From positions 2,863,601-2,927,600 of the forward strand of contig CM073322.1 in NCBI GenBank assembly GCA_037043015.1: 64,000 nucleotides of DNA. Direction: 5' to 3'. Positions within the stretch are counted from its first letter, which is position 1; each line of letters begins with the position of its first letter. Shown one piece after another: positions 48,684 through 59,704 of this stretch. The notes below the pieces were generated by a model. It searched no databases, was not told the origin of the DNA, and saw only the letters and a list, made by a program, of their open reading frames with translations. The stretch comes from Bryum argenteum. Lineage: Eukaryota > Streptophyta > Bryopsida > Bryales > Bryaceae. The position numbers and the translations under genes are program-made.

Positions 48684-51497
48684 TCATGTAAGCATTAATC
48701 TTGTGAGGATGGCCAACGTTGCACCAATCGAGATGTTGAATATGTTGGATACGTCATTCGTAATCTGCAAACCGAACACAATCATCGATAGCATGAGAGT
48801 TTGATCGGAAACATACTATGCCACATATAACTACTTTCGAAGAATTTTAGTTAAATGTGCTTCTCTGATAGTATTGTCGTCTTTCTTTTTCGACTGTCTA
48901 GAATGGAGTACATGAAGAAACTGCTTGAGTAAAATTTTGCACCGTTTACGAGGTTCGCTTATGTATAAGATGGTTCTTTGCACACTTCATGTGGCATGGT
49001 ATTACAACAACAACAATATCCATTTGTTAACAAAAGCTCCATTTCTTGCAACAAAAAGAGGGGCAGGATTATACCCATTCAGAGCCTTTTTGATCTTGGA
49101 GTGCAGCTCCAATGAAACTCTCACAAATGTTGGCTATTTGAGCAGATACCACGCATATCAAAACTCCTGACACATCCGTCTGCACCCACAAAATGCAACA
49201 GTTTTCAAATCATCACCCCACGTTAGAAGCAACCTCAAACACAGGAGGAGATGTTGCGTTCTCCATAGTACAGTCGATAAACGAATCATTTTCTCAAATT
49301 CGTCAGTGGGTGGTACAGATTCGCCCCCTCATGAAATCCTCGAAGTTGGAGTATCCACTACCTTGCAGGTAAACTTAGCGATACCTTAAACAAAAGAGAA
49401 ATTGGAGTTTAGGATAGTAGGTAGTACCATGGCAATGGCGAAAGCAATAAGAGCCAGAAAAGTCGAAGCCACGACTCCGGCGATGGTGCCGACCACGCTC
49501 ACTGCTCCGTCTGTCCCCCGAGGCACTACTGTCATCGTCGTCACCAAGTATCTGCACCAGCACCGATCACATCACTTATTGGCGATCCATCAAACCCCTC
49601 ACACATGCTCAGAGAATGCTGATTCAGAACTTTCCTTGAGAGAGTGTGAATATCGTTACAAAATCAACAGGACATGGATTGAACACGAAATCCGGCAACC
49701 AAAGGCTTCAGGTTCTCTGATACAGGTTCTTATAAAACTCTTATGATACTTAATTAAGAAAGAAGTCACCTGATTGACGTTGGAAAAAGGAAGATCACCA
49801 ACATGAAAACTAACATTTGATACCCCAACGGCATCCAGATTGTAGAAGATTTCAACACGAGGGATGATGATAAGTTGATGAAAGGCACAATCTATGAGAT
49901 GATGCATCTGAAGTTGAATGACTGTCTTGTTCAATACGACTATGTTTTAGATTGACACAAGCACCAAGAGTCTAAGAAGAACACTGCTATGGTAGTGTAA
50001 TGTAATGGAGAAAGGTAGTGAGTGTAAGAGAGTAGTACTGACGTGGTTTTACCAAAGGCCTTGCCAACCTCGCTGCCCATGGTGTCGCTGAGCTTGGTGC
50101 AGAAACTGGCCAGAAAGCCCAACTTCCATACTGACGCCCATGCAGGGCCGCCCACGCCGTAGATGGCAGCGATGGCGCACACCGTGCCGGCCAATCCCGA
50201 GCCCCACACACTCGCTGGCCCCCTCCGGCCTCCTCTCTTCTCCGCTGTCCCCTCCGCTTTCTTCGTTTTGTACTTCACCTTCGTCGCCGCTGTCCCCTGC
50301 AGTGCAAGCGAATACCAGTGAATCGATTTTCATATGAATCCTACTAACCCTTCCTTGCCATGCACTTAAGACTGATGAGCTCTGAGCTTCAGCCTGTGTC
50401 TCCGATCACTTTCTACATTATGGATCCGATCAGAGTGCCAGAGTCACTACAGTGATAATCAAATCTTATATTCTTGATCAGCCTCGTTAACACGAACGGC
50501 TCATTTCCTATCTGTTGTTTCAAGACTGTTGATACGAATATGAGCTTCTGAGGAAATTTACGAAGCCCGTGTCTCTGATCACTTGGAAGCTATTTACTGC
50601 ACCAGTGATATTTTAATCCCGCATTCTCAACCCGCCTCGTTGATGCCAACGAGCCAAATTGCATACCAACAGGGAATGACAACGTATACTTAAGTGGTGT
50701 ACTCTGTTCGATCAAATATGGGCTCGGAACCCTACTCGAAGAAAATCCACCGGGCCCGTGTCTCCGATCACTAAGGATCCCATCAAATCTCAAAAAAACA
50801 CCGAAGCAAGTTTTACATCGACAATGAAAGATAATGCAGCGTATTCACAATTGTTGAGACGAATGTGAGCTTCAGAGACACAAATCGAAGAGAATCCATC
50901 AAGCCTGTTTTCCAATCACTGTCCACATTATGGATCCCATCCCAATATAGTGGCTTCAGAGATTTGTAACTACATCGATGGGATGACATTAGAAAAATAT
51001 TCAAACCTCAAGCCGCTTCGTTAACACCAACACTCAAATCTTATATCAACAGGAAATGCCAATAGAGAAAGAAAGATCTCTCCAACGATACTGTTGGAAT
51101 CAACACGAGCTTCAGAAACCCTAATCGAGGGGAGTCCACTAAGCCTCCGATCACTTTCCACATTCCGATCCCCATCAGAGATGAAGAAAGATACTGCAGA
51201 GACTTTGAAAATTTGCAAGTAGGTGGATGGGATGGGATTATTTTTTGTAATTGCAAGGGGGGTGCGGTTGCTTACGAGGAGGAAGTAGAGGAAGACGATG
51301 ACGGTGCCCTGTCCACCAAAAGCGTGCCACGTGAAGAGACCCAACACGAAGGAGCTCAAAACGCCAGCAACTGAGAGGCCCACGAACAGAACAGGCGCTG
51401 CGATCACGAAGATCGTCGTGGTGGCCACGAACGTCGATTCCCAGCTCGCTGCGGGCGCCGCGAACGCCGCTTGCACTCCTTCCCAAATCCCCTCCAT
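48684..51497 (-). CDS. VTE6: phytyl-phosphate kinase-like integral membrane protein (DUF92/TMEM19 family)
   Basis: Five exons, minus strand: 51497-51276, 50296-50043, 49551-49428, 49179-49075 and 48764-48684, all GT-AG and in frame, giving 261 residues. Diagnostic blocks in order: GLSVAGVLSSFVLGLFTWHA (40-59), GTAATKVKYK (75-84), EKRGGRRGP, SFCTKLSDTMGSEVGKAFGK (138-157), TTYLVTTMTVVPRGTDGAVS (158-177), SAQIANICESFIGAALQDQ and a final NDVSNIFNISIGATLAIL. These match plant VTE6, which phosphorylates phytyl phosphate to phytyl diphosphate for tocopherol and phylloquinone synthesis in plastids. Six or so hydrophobic helices are present. Oddity: the usual N-terminal plastid transit peptide is missing. 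The protein begins almost directly at the first helix, so either an upstream exon was missed or this is an untargeted isoform. The start is the first Met in the open frame. Confidence 0.93.
50370..51190 (-). repeat. degenerate tandem repeats filling intron 1 of the VTE6-like gene
   Basis: Five related blocks recur with GTGTCTCCGATCAC or variants at about 50397, 50569, 50758, 50907 and 51145, each near ACATTATGGATCC-like, CTCGTTAACACCAAC-like and GAATGTGAGCTTC-like words. Spacing varies from 149 to 238 bp. The array lies wholly between exons 1 and 2. Confidence 0.8.
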
Positions 51498-52449
51498 CGC
51501 TCAAAGATTTGCTGCACTTCTGCTCAGAACCATGACTCCACCGATCGGATTTCAAACTGTTTTGTACCGAATCTGAGCCAATTTGAATGAGATTTGTGAG
51601 CGGGGGCGGGGGGGGGTGGGATACTAGGAGAGCAAGTAGGCGTCGGTCGATCTCGCGCTGCAGGATGATTGCTTGTTACTCGAAAACAGAGGCATCGACG
51701 GCGAAGTCAAAGCCAATGAAGCGTATTGAAGACACTTGTTGAATACTGTGCGTATTAATTAGTGTGTGTGCTTGGACATCACGGCCCTTAATATTGAGTT
51801 TTTGAACAAGGAGGAATTTGTCTTTGCCAATTGACTGTATATTGATTTCCACTTTTTTTTTAAATCACCTCTTTGCAAACCACTCAATTTGATAATGGAA
51901 TCATGTTATACTTAATTACTTTAATATTAATCTTTATATTTAGAACAAATTATCGTATCCTCTACCAACTTTTGTTGAAACGAAATAATTGTTTATCAAG
52001 AATGTATTTAATCACCGCGTTTCTAGAGTTTATTTTTTCCAGTTTACACGAATCTATGATTTAATGTAGGTATTTTTTTTGTTTTTTATGTTTTGGATGT
52101 GACATTGTAATTTCAGAAATGGCTGGTCGGATTGGGCGGCATGAGGTGTCATCCAAAGCGGGTGTTTCTATGGAATTATGTAAGACAGTCGAATCTTGAA
52201 ACGGGTCGACGGACCCCAAGATATTGTATTTTCAAGTAATTATGGCCCCTTAATCACCACAAATTACAAAAATGATCTAATTTTAAACCTAGCAGAAAAA
52301 CAAGAGGGGCATGGTCAAAGAATATAAGTGGGCGTGGCAACAGGCATACTAGTCATAGTTTAAAACTAGTGAGAGTTTAATAATTTGAGTCACTTCGTTC
52401 ATAGATGGTTACACTATCGAGACTCCACATCATTAAAGTTGTGAACAAC
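51498..52449. other. VTE6 upstream region and intergenic DNA
   Basis: 51600-51720 is GC-rich with a G-run near 51605-51617 and is the likely promoter side of the VTE6-like gene. The remainder is AT-rich without a gene. Confidence 0.4.
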
Positions 52450-54940
52450 TCATGAATATTCTATTTCAAAGGTTTGGATCTCTTGATCCTTCAAACTAAC
52501 AATTTGTTGACCTACTCCCATCATTGTTTTGAACAACCCCTAGGAAATTTGTTTCAAATGCTTAGGTCTCTTGGTCCTTTAGGCGGTCAAATTAAAAACC
52601 TACGTGTACATATCAAAGTTTTGAAGAATTCAAGAAGAAATCCATCTCAAAGGCTTAAATCTCTTGGTTTTCCATACAATACCCATCAAAGTTTGGAATA
52701 GCCCTTAGAGAATTTGTCTCGAAAGCTTGAATGCCTTGGTCCTTTAAGCGGCCAAATTATTTACCTACATGTAATAAAGTTTCAAAAAAACCTTAAAATA
52801 TCCATTCATAATAGCTCAAATCTCTTGGTCCTCTAGGTGGTCAAATCATTTACCTCTACATATCAAAGCTTTGAAGAACCTTCATAAAACCAATCTTAAA
52901 GTCTAGGATCTCTTGGCCCTTTAGAAGGTCAAAATTATCAATAACACGTACCAAAGTTTTAAATGCTCATAAAGAATTTGTCTTAAGGGCTTGTATCTCT
53001 TGGTTCTCTAAGCGGTCAAATTATCAACCTACGCGTACCAAAGTTTTGAATAGCCCATAAAATTTTTGTTAACAAGGCTTAGATCCCTTCGTCCTTTAAG
53101 TGATCAAATTGTCAACCTACACATATAATTTTTTTAATAACCTCTATAAAACCAATTTCAATGGTTTGATCTCTTCGTTCTCTTTGCGGTCAAATTCTTG
53201 TCCTACACGTATCAAAGTTTTAAATAACCCATAAAAAACTGCGACTAATCTCTTAGTCCTCTAGGTAGTCAAATTATTGACCTACACATATCAAATTTCT
53301 AAATCAACCCATCTAGAACGTTTCACAAATCTTGAATCTCTTAGTCCTAAAGTGGTTATATTATTGACCTAAACGTATCAAACTCTCAAATAACTCATAA
53401 ACAATCTGTTTAAAAGGCTTGAATATCTTTGTATCAGAAGCGCCCAAATTATGAATCTATGCGTATAAATTTCTAAATAACCCCTACAGTCCGAAAAGGC
53501 TTAGACACTTAGTCCTAAAAGTGGTCAAATAATGGACCTACACGTACCAAAGTTTAAATAACCCATTTCACATTTCTGGCTCCTTCAATCCTACAACAGT
53601 CAAATTATCAACCTACATGTATAAAAGTTTCAAGAAACCCTTAAACAAAAAACCCCTTTTTTGTTTAACGGTTTCAATGGGTTTCCCTGAGTCAAGATTT
53701 TCTATTTCTTGGTAAAAAAGTATTATTCCAAAAGCAACCAACCCGTATAAAAGTTTTGAATAACATCCAAAATCCCACTTCAAAATCTCAAAAGTCTCAA
53801 GGGGTCAAAATTATTCCAAATAAAACCCTATTTACATGCCTGGCTACTTCAATCCTAGAGCGGTCAAATTATCAACCTACATGTATAGAATAAAAGTTTT
53901 CACAAACCCCTAAACAAACCCCATTACAAAATTTTCCATCTCTTTGGCAAAAATCTATTATTCCAAACCCAACCAACACGTATCAAAATTTTGAATAACC
54001 TCTAAAAATCCGGCTTCAAAACCTCAAAAGTTTCTTAGTCTTAAAGGGTCAAAATCATTCCAAATAAAACCCATTTCACATGCTTGGCTTCTTCAATCCA
54101 ACAACAACCAAATTATCAACCTACATATATTAAATAAAAGTTTTCACAAGCCCCCAAATAAACCCCGTTCCAAAATTTTCCATCTCTTGGTAGAAAAACA
54201 ATTATTTCAAAACCAACCAATACGTACCAAAGTTTTGAATAACCTCCAAAAATCCCGCTGCAAATCCTCAAAAGTTTTTTAGTCTCAAGGGGTCAAAATT
54301 ATTCCAAATAATACCCATTTCACATGCCCGACTCCTTCAATCCTACAACGATCAAATTATCAACCTACATGTATTAGTCCTACAACAATGAAATTATCAA
54401 CCTACATGTATAAGATGAAACTTTTCACAAACCCCTAAATATATCCCGTTACAAAAGTTTCCATCCTTTGGTCAAAAAAGTACCGTACCACCATAAGAGG
54501 TTTGTTCATAAATGATTCAATTTAAAAAAAAACGTAAAAATTAGAAATTACAAGCCAAGAGGAACGAAAAGCAAGGAAATTATGAGTTACTGCAACAGTC
54601 AAGTGGATGAGTTACTGCAATGATCAAGTGCATGAGTTACTGCAACAGTCAAGTGGATGAGTTACTGCCAGAGCCTCCGGTTCATCTCTCTCCTTTGCAC
54701 AAGAATTTTTCAGAAAAACATAGGAACAAATTTCAAAAGAATCTATTTCTAGCAAACGAACATTATTTTTGTGATAAATAAAAATATTTGTTCGTTGAGG
54801 ACTGAACTTGCTATGGTGGTACGGTATTATTCAAAAACCAACCAACACGTCTCAAAGTTTTGAATAACCTCCAAAAATCCTGCTTCAAAACCTCAAAATT
54901 TTGACCCCCTTCGTCTCAAGGGGGTCAAAATTATTCCAAG
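52450..54940. repeat. satellite array: about 87-bp monomers grading into about 245-264-bp higher-order repeats
   Basis: From 52481 to about 53640 the word TCTTGGTCCTTTAAGCGGTC or variants recurs at 52481, 52569, 52662, 52734, 52823, 52911, 52998, 53086, 53172, 53251, 53339, 53426 and about 53506. Most steps are 86-89 bp. Each unit also has a TCAACCTACACGTATCAAAG-like word and TTTTGAATAACCC. From about 53600 to 54470, GTCAAATTATCAACCTACAT or variants recurs at 53599, 53863, 54108 and 54351 in longer units containing AAGGGGTCAAAATTATTCC, close to three monomers. The array is interrupted at 54483-54824 by a MITE and resumes to about 54940, near the NAP1 promoter. Confidence 0.88.
54483..54824 (+). 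mobile_element. MITE family E inserted in the satellite, TA target duplication (342 bp)
   Basis: Ends CCGTACCACCATA and TATGGTGGTACGG are perfect inverted repeats over 13 bases and are flanked by TA at 54481-54482 and 54825-54826. Neighbouring satellite units read AAAAAAGTATTATTCC, exactly the junction expected without the insert. Inside, a 25-bp repeat GTTACTGCAACAGTCAAGTG (plus GATGA) occurs three times at 54594-54668. A TA duplication and short inverted ends place it with Tc1/mariner (Stowaway-like) MITEs by inference. Confidence 0.88.
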
Positions 54941-55289
54941 TAGGGTGAGAAACGAGAGAGAGAGCGAGAGAAAGAGGCGGGCCGGCCAGCGAGGGAGGGG
55001 CACTTTGAGGAGAAGAAAACTGGCTGGCAGCAGTGGTGGTGGTGGCCATCTTCCACTTTCCACCCCCACGCGGCGGCGCCCTTCACCCATTCCATTCCAT
55101 GTCGGCGCGCCCTTGCTGCCCCTGCCACTATTTAGCAAGCTCCCGGTCTCCTTTTAACACCTCACGCCCCCGCCTCTCCCGCTAGGGCTTCTCGTCTCTC
55201 TTAGGGTTCTCACAACATCACCAAGCTCACCCAGCCAGCCCAAGCAAAGCAATCGAACCTCGCTTCCGCCCTTCCTCGCCCCCGCACGT
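54941..55289 (+). promoter_or_regulatory. NAP1 promoter and 5' UTR region
   Basis: A GA-rich start at 54948-54985 is followed by GC-rich DNA. GCTAGGGCTTC and TTAGGGTTC near 55182-55210 are telo-box-like words often found near the transcription start of plant growth and ribosome-related genes. No strong TATA box was seen. Confidence 0.45.
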
Positions 55290-58200
55290 ATGAGCCAGCA
55301 CGACTCCGGCGACCGCTCATCGCAGCCTTTCTCCATGTCGGACCTCGGAGCCTCTCTCCCTCCTGGGGGCGCTGCCGGTACGCCGTTTCTCTCTTTTTCG
55401 AATTTTATGCTGTTTCCGGTTGAATCGGATTTTTTGTGTCTAGATTTTCGTCCTTTGTTTTTTGTCATGGTAGATGATGTCCGATCTTAAGTTTTTTTTT
55501 TAAGGTTTTCGACATTTCTGGAGAGTGCTGTTTTGATGATCAGAAGTAGAATTTCAGTTGACGGCGGAGTCGTGATTTAGGGTTTCATTTTGGATTTTTT
55601 GTGTGAGCTATGGTAGTGTGAAGATTCGCAATCTTATCGCTTTTGGTTTGGTTTAGGGTTTCATTTTCGATTTTTTGTGGGAGCTATGGTCGTGTGAAGA
55701 TTTGCAAATTTATCGCTTTTGGTTTGGTTTAATATTCGGAAGTAGTTCAGGGCGATAAAGAGATCTGTGGATTTGTTTCTATTACAATGTTAAAGATGTA
55801 GCCTTGAATGCGACGGTACAGGTGGTCAGTTATTTGGTGCTGAATCACCAGCTATGTGCGCTGATCGTCAGAATATACAGGCTTCGCAATCGAAGGGTTA
55901 GTTCGTGATGTAAAAATATTACGCAGATCACTACACATTACTAATGTAATTTAAGATTTGTTTAAGTGACCTGTGTCATTACGTGCTCCTGTCTAACGAA
56001 AGGTTTTGGTTCCTGGATACTGAGGGTGTCATGAATTCTGCAATTTGATGTGTTCTCACAATTTCACGACTTTTTAAAATATGCAGCATTGAGCGCAGCT
56101 GACCGCGCTGGTTTGGTGAATGTCTTGAAGGTAAAAAGCTCACAACTTCCTTGTGATTGTTATTTTTTGTCTTTTTTAGTATCGATTTCCGATCATTGTG
56201 GTTGATCTCGGAGACTTACATCAGATACTTGGCATTCGGAATTGCAGGACAAGCTGCAGTTTTTGGCTGGACAGTCGTCCGGTTACATTGACACGCTTCC
56301 CAAGCCGGTGAAGCGGAGGGTGAAGGTTCTTCAAGAGCTGCAGGTTGATTGCTGTTTTGCATCTGTAGTTTTCCAGTTTTCAAGGAAGAGAGAATAGGCT
56401 CTGTTATATCCAATTCCGCAAGTTACATATGCTATTTTGGTGATCAGCTAATCTCTGTTTCTTGATTGACGACAGGCTGAGCATGACGAGCTTGAGGCCA
56501 AGTTTCACGAGGAGAGAGCCGCACTCGAGGCGAAATATCAGAAGCTTTACGAGCCGTTGTACAGCAAGGTAGCTTTTGTGTTTGGAAATTTATTCTTTTG
56601 AAGAATTCTGTTTGGTGGAGTCGGCCGGTGGTGGGGGCGGGATGACAATCAAGTCTGATAATTTTTCTGCTTCCATGAATCAGAGGTCTGAGATTGTGAA
56701 TGGAGTCGTTGAGGTCGAAGCTCCCAAGGATGAGGCTCCTGAAGCAGATGCCCCTACTGAAGAGGGCAAGGAAGCAGGTAGCTTGCCGTTTCACTCTGGT
56801 CCAGTTTGAAGGATCAGTCTTCTCTTCGTAGAAATAATATAAATTGGTGCAGCCCCACTGTATCGAATGAGCGTCTAATGTTTCATACGATATCGCCTTG
56901 CAGCTAAGGGAGTCCCAGAGTTCTGGCTGACAGCAATGAAGACCAACGAGATTGTTGGCATGCAGGTAACAACACGTGAAACCTAAATGAACACCTACTT
57001 CGTTGACTAGGTTCTTGTAATTAGTCATCATGGTCGGTTCTTCTTACGAAAGGGCTCAATACAGATCACCGAGCGTGACGAAGGAGCACTGAAATACATT
57101 AAGGATATCAAATCAAGCAATCTTGAAGATAACAAGGGATTCAAACTCGACTTTTTCTTCGAAGAAAATCCTTTCTTCAAGAACACAGTGGTACGTTGTC
57201 ACTTTTTACATTCTACACGTGTATTCTCAAATTAATTTGTCGTCAGATTCCTTAGAATTAGAAGTTGTTGCTCACGTACGGTATGTAATGTGCAGCTGAG
57301 CAAGACGTATCACATGATCGATGACGATGAGCCAATTTTGGAGCGCGCTGTCGGGTAAATACTTCATCCTGAGTTTCTTCATTATCCTCTTTTTGTCGTC
57401 GAACGACCCTATGCTCAGTTTCTACAAGCGCATCTACTACTTGGTGGGACTTATCGGACCGCATGGTAATTCGTGTCCTCAGAACTGAGATTGAGTGGGC
57501 TGCCGGAAAGAACCTCACACAAAAGGTGATGAAGAAAAAGCCAAAGAAGGGAGCCAAGAACACCAAGCCAGTGACGAAGACCGAGCAGTGTGAGAGCTTC
57601 TTCAACTTCTTCACCCCCCCGCAAGTACCTGAAGATGACGATATCGACCAAGACACGGCAGAGCAGTTGCAAGATTCCATGGAGCAAGACTACGATATTG
57701 GGTGCGTGCGAAGACTGACCTTAAGAGTGTTATCTGTCACCTATTCTCACTATTTTTTCAGCAGCTGACGCGAAATGTGACCTGTTTTTGTTTCAGGTCA
57801 ACAATAAGGGATAAGATCATTCCCCATGCTGTCTCATGGTTCACTGGAGATGCTTTGGCCGGAGAAGATTTTGAGGATGATGACGACGACGCTGATGAAG
57901 ACGACGAGGAGGATGAAGATGAGGACGACGAGGAAGAGGACGAGGATGATGAGGATGACGAAGACGATGAAGAGGAGGAGGTACATTCATGTTCTATTCT
58001 TCTACAGTCATGATGTTTCTCTAATATATCATATTTATGGACTTGTATTGACGCTGGGTTTGTGTGTGTGTGTGTATTGGCAGACAAAGGGTAAACCTAC
58101 ATCTAAGGTAACTTGAAAAATGTCTGAACTTCAGTGAGATGATGATGGCTCTATTCTTTATGATTACATTGGCTCCTCCAATTTAAAAAGTTTTATCCAC

Positions 58201-58313
58201 TATTATTATCCTACTGTGTACTTAGTCGTCTATGTGATCAGGGTCGTGCACCAAAGGCAGCTGGTGGGCAACAGCAAAGTGGTGAACAGCCCCCTGAATG
58301 CAAGCAGCAGTGA
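55290..58313 (+). CDS. NAP1: nucleosome assembly protein 1 (NAP1) histone chaperone
   Basis: Thirteen exons keep frame: 55290-55377, 55822-55896, 56087-56130, 56248-56343, 56476-56568, 56684-56777, 56904-56965, 57065-57190, 57296-57354, 57483-57701, 57797-57980, 58084-58107 (24-nt microexon) and 58242-58313, giving 411 residues. NAP-domain blocks are clear: [40 protein letters not shown] (dimerisation helix), [12 protein letters not shown], then [15 protein letters not shown] and GTEIEW. A basic KKKPKKGAK patch precedes [15 protein letters not shown]. From about residue 343 follows a 35-40-residue Asp/Glu tail and a Lys-rich microexon region. The protein ends ECKQQ; CKQQ is the known farnesylation box of plant NAP1;1-type proteins. 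It carries H2A-H2B between cytoplasm and nucleus and assembles nucleosomes. The length is slightly greater than many plant NAP1 proteins, mainly at the N-terminus. Confidence 0.96.
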
Positions 58314-59704
58314 GCATCAGCAGATTCACAACATCTCTGCCTGCCTGTTTTCATAAAAACAGCAATACACCATTTTTGAAATGGACGCTCGATTCGGAAG
58401 CACATGTGTCTTTCAAGAGCCGGAGGTCGTCGGAGGACTTGAAATGTCTGTCAGCGTTAGAGGGAGGGAGGAATAGGCAGAGGAATTTATTTATAGTGCT
58501 TGCGTTAACTATGCTTGAAAGTGCTGTCAGGAGCGTTACTTGTCAGTTGTCTGGTCTTGACATAAAATCATTGTTTACGATTTTACCTGTTAAACTTCGA
58601 CTTTTGCCTGTTATGAGTATGTCTCATTTTCTTTTTTAGGAACCCTCTATTCCCCCTTCATGCTGCTTATTATGAATTGTGGAAGAGCTTGCAAGTCATG
58701 CTTCGCTTGGCAAGTACCTCAGACATGCCTTAAAACTCTTCAACATACTGGTGAAAGTAAAGCCAAAAGTATTTTCTGAAGTTTCATAGGTGACAACCTG
58801 TGAACTGAATTAATCTGTTAGGTGTATGGACTTGTCATGCTACGCATGTTCCGTCCCCAAATTATGAGAAACTCAGTTTCCTGTCACGGTGAAATATAAA
58901 TAGAATACTAAGTGGAGCGTTTTAGTTGTGCGATGCTCCAAAATGATGGTGCCCCTCCCAGTACGGAGACTATCGTAGAGGTATTGTTTACGAACAGAAA
59001 TGGGAGGTGCCCAATCGGAGGTGCCAATGTACGTGGGGTTCCGACTTATGAAGTTTAAAGTTAAGTGCTTGTTGGCTGAATCGTACACAATCGTGATGAA
59101 CTCTCTTTTCTAAGTTCATTTTACGAGAGCCTGCTCAAATGCACATCCCAAGGACGTCTATGCATTCGCCATGGTGCAAAACTTACGCATTCGTCATGGT
59201 GCAAGACTTGTCAAACTTGTCGGGTATTGCAATCAACAATCGTGTTTGTTAAATCGTCAAACACCATAACAGCACCACAACAGATATTCTTTATCAGAAC
59301 AGTGAGCTGCAAATTCTCACCACAACAACTTAAAGAACAAGTTTGAAAGAGGGAGAATGTGGACCCAAATGATAGGGTTCCTTTATCGCATGCATACATA
59401 CACGATTATCGTCATCGTCAAGTTGATACCCAGCGATGGGAGAATTACTCAACTATCTAGAACTAGAATTTACATCACTCCGTCGCTCTCTATCGTACAT
59501 CGACCGGAAGCCACAGAGCCTCCTCTACTAAATACTCTATACTAATTACAGCTCTCTCTCCTGGCAAAAAACCCGTTCGCAGGTATGAGCATGGGTTCGC
59601 AAACAAACCGTCTCTGACATATCAAAGTAAAAACCAGATGTGTGATTGACTGGTCGATCGTATGCATATCAAAGTACAAACCAGTGAGAGATGAGTGTAT
59701 GTGT
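58314..59704. other. convergent 3' flanks of NAP1 and MLO
   Basis: NAP1 3' UTR and the MLO 3' UTR face each other here. No further gene is supported. 59155-59205 has a short direct repeat (GCATTCGCCATGGTGCAAAA / GCATTCGTCATGGTGCAAGA). Confidence 0.5.

Noticed and set aside
49656..49934. 92-codon minus-strand frame inside the VTE6-like gene
   Set aside because: It lies in intron 2. The conserved continuation of the protein is at 49551-49428, and this frame matches no part of the family.
57758..58087. Minus-strand Ser-rich 109-codon frame
   Set aside because: It is the antisense of the Asp/Glu tail of NAP1; GAN codons read TCN/NTC on the other strand.
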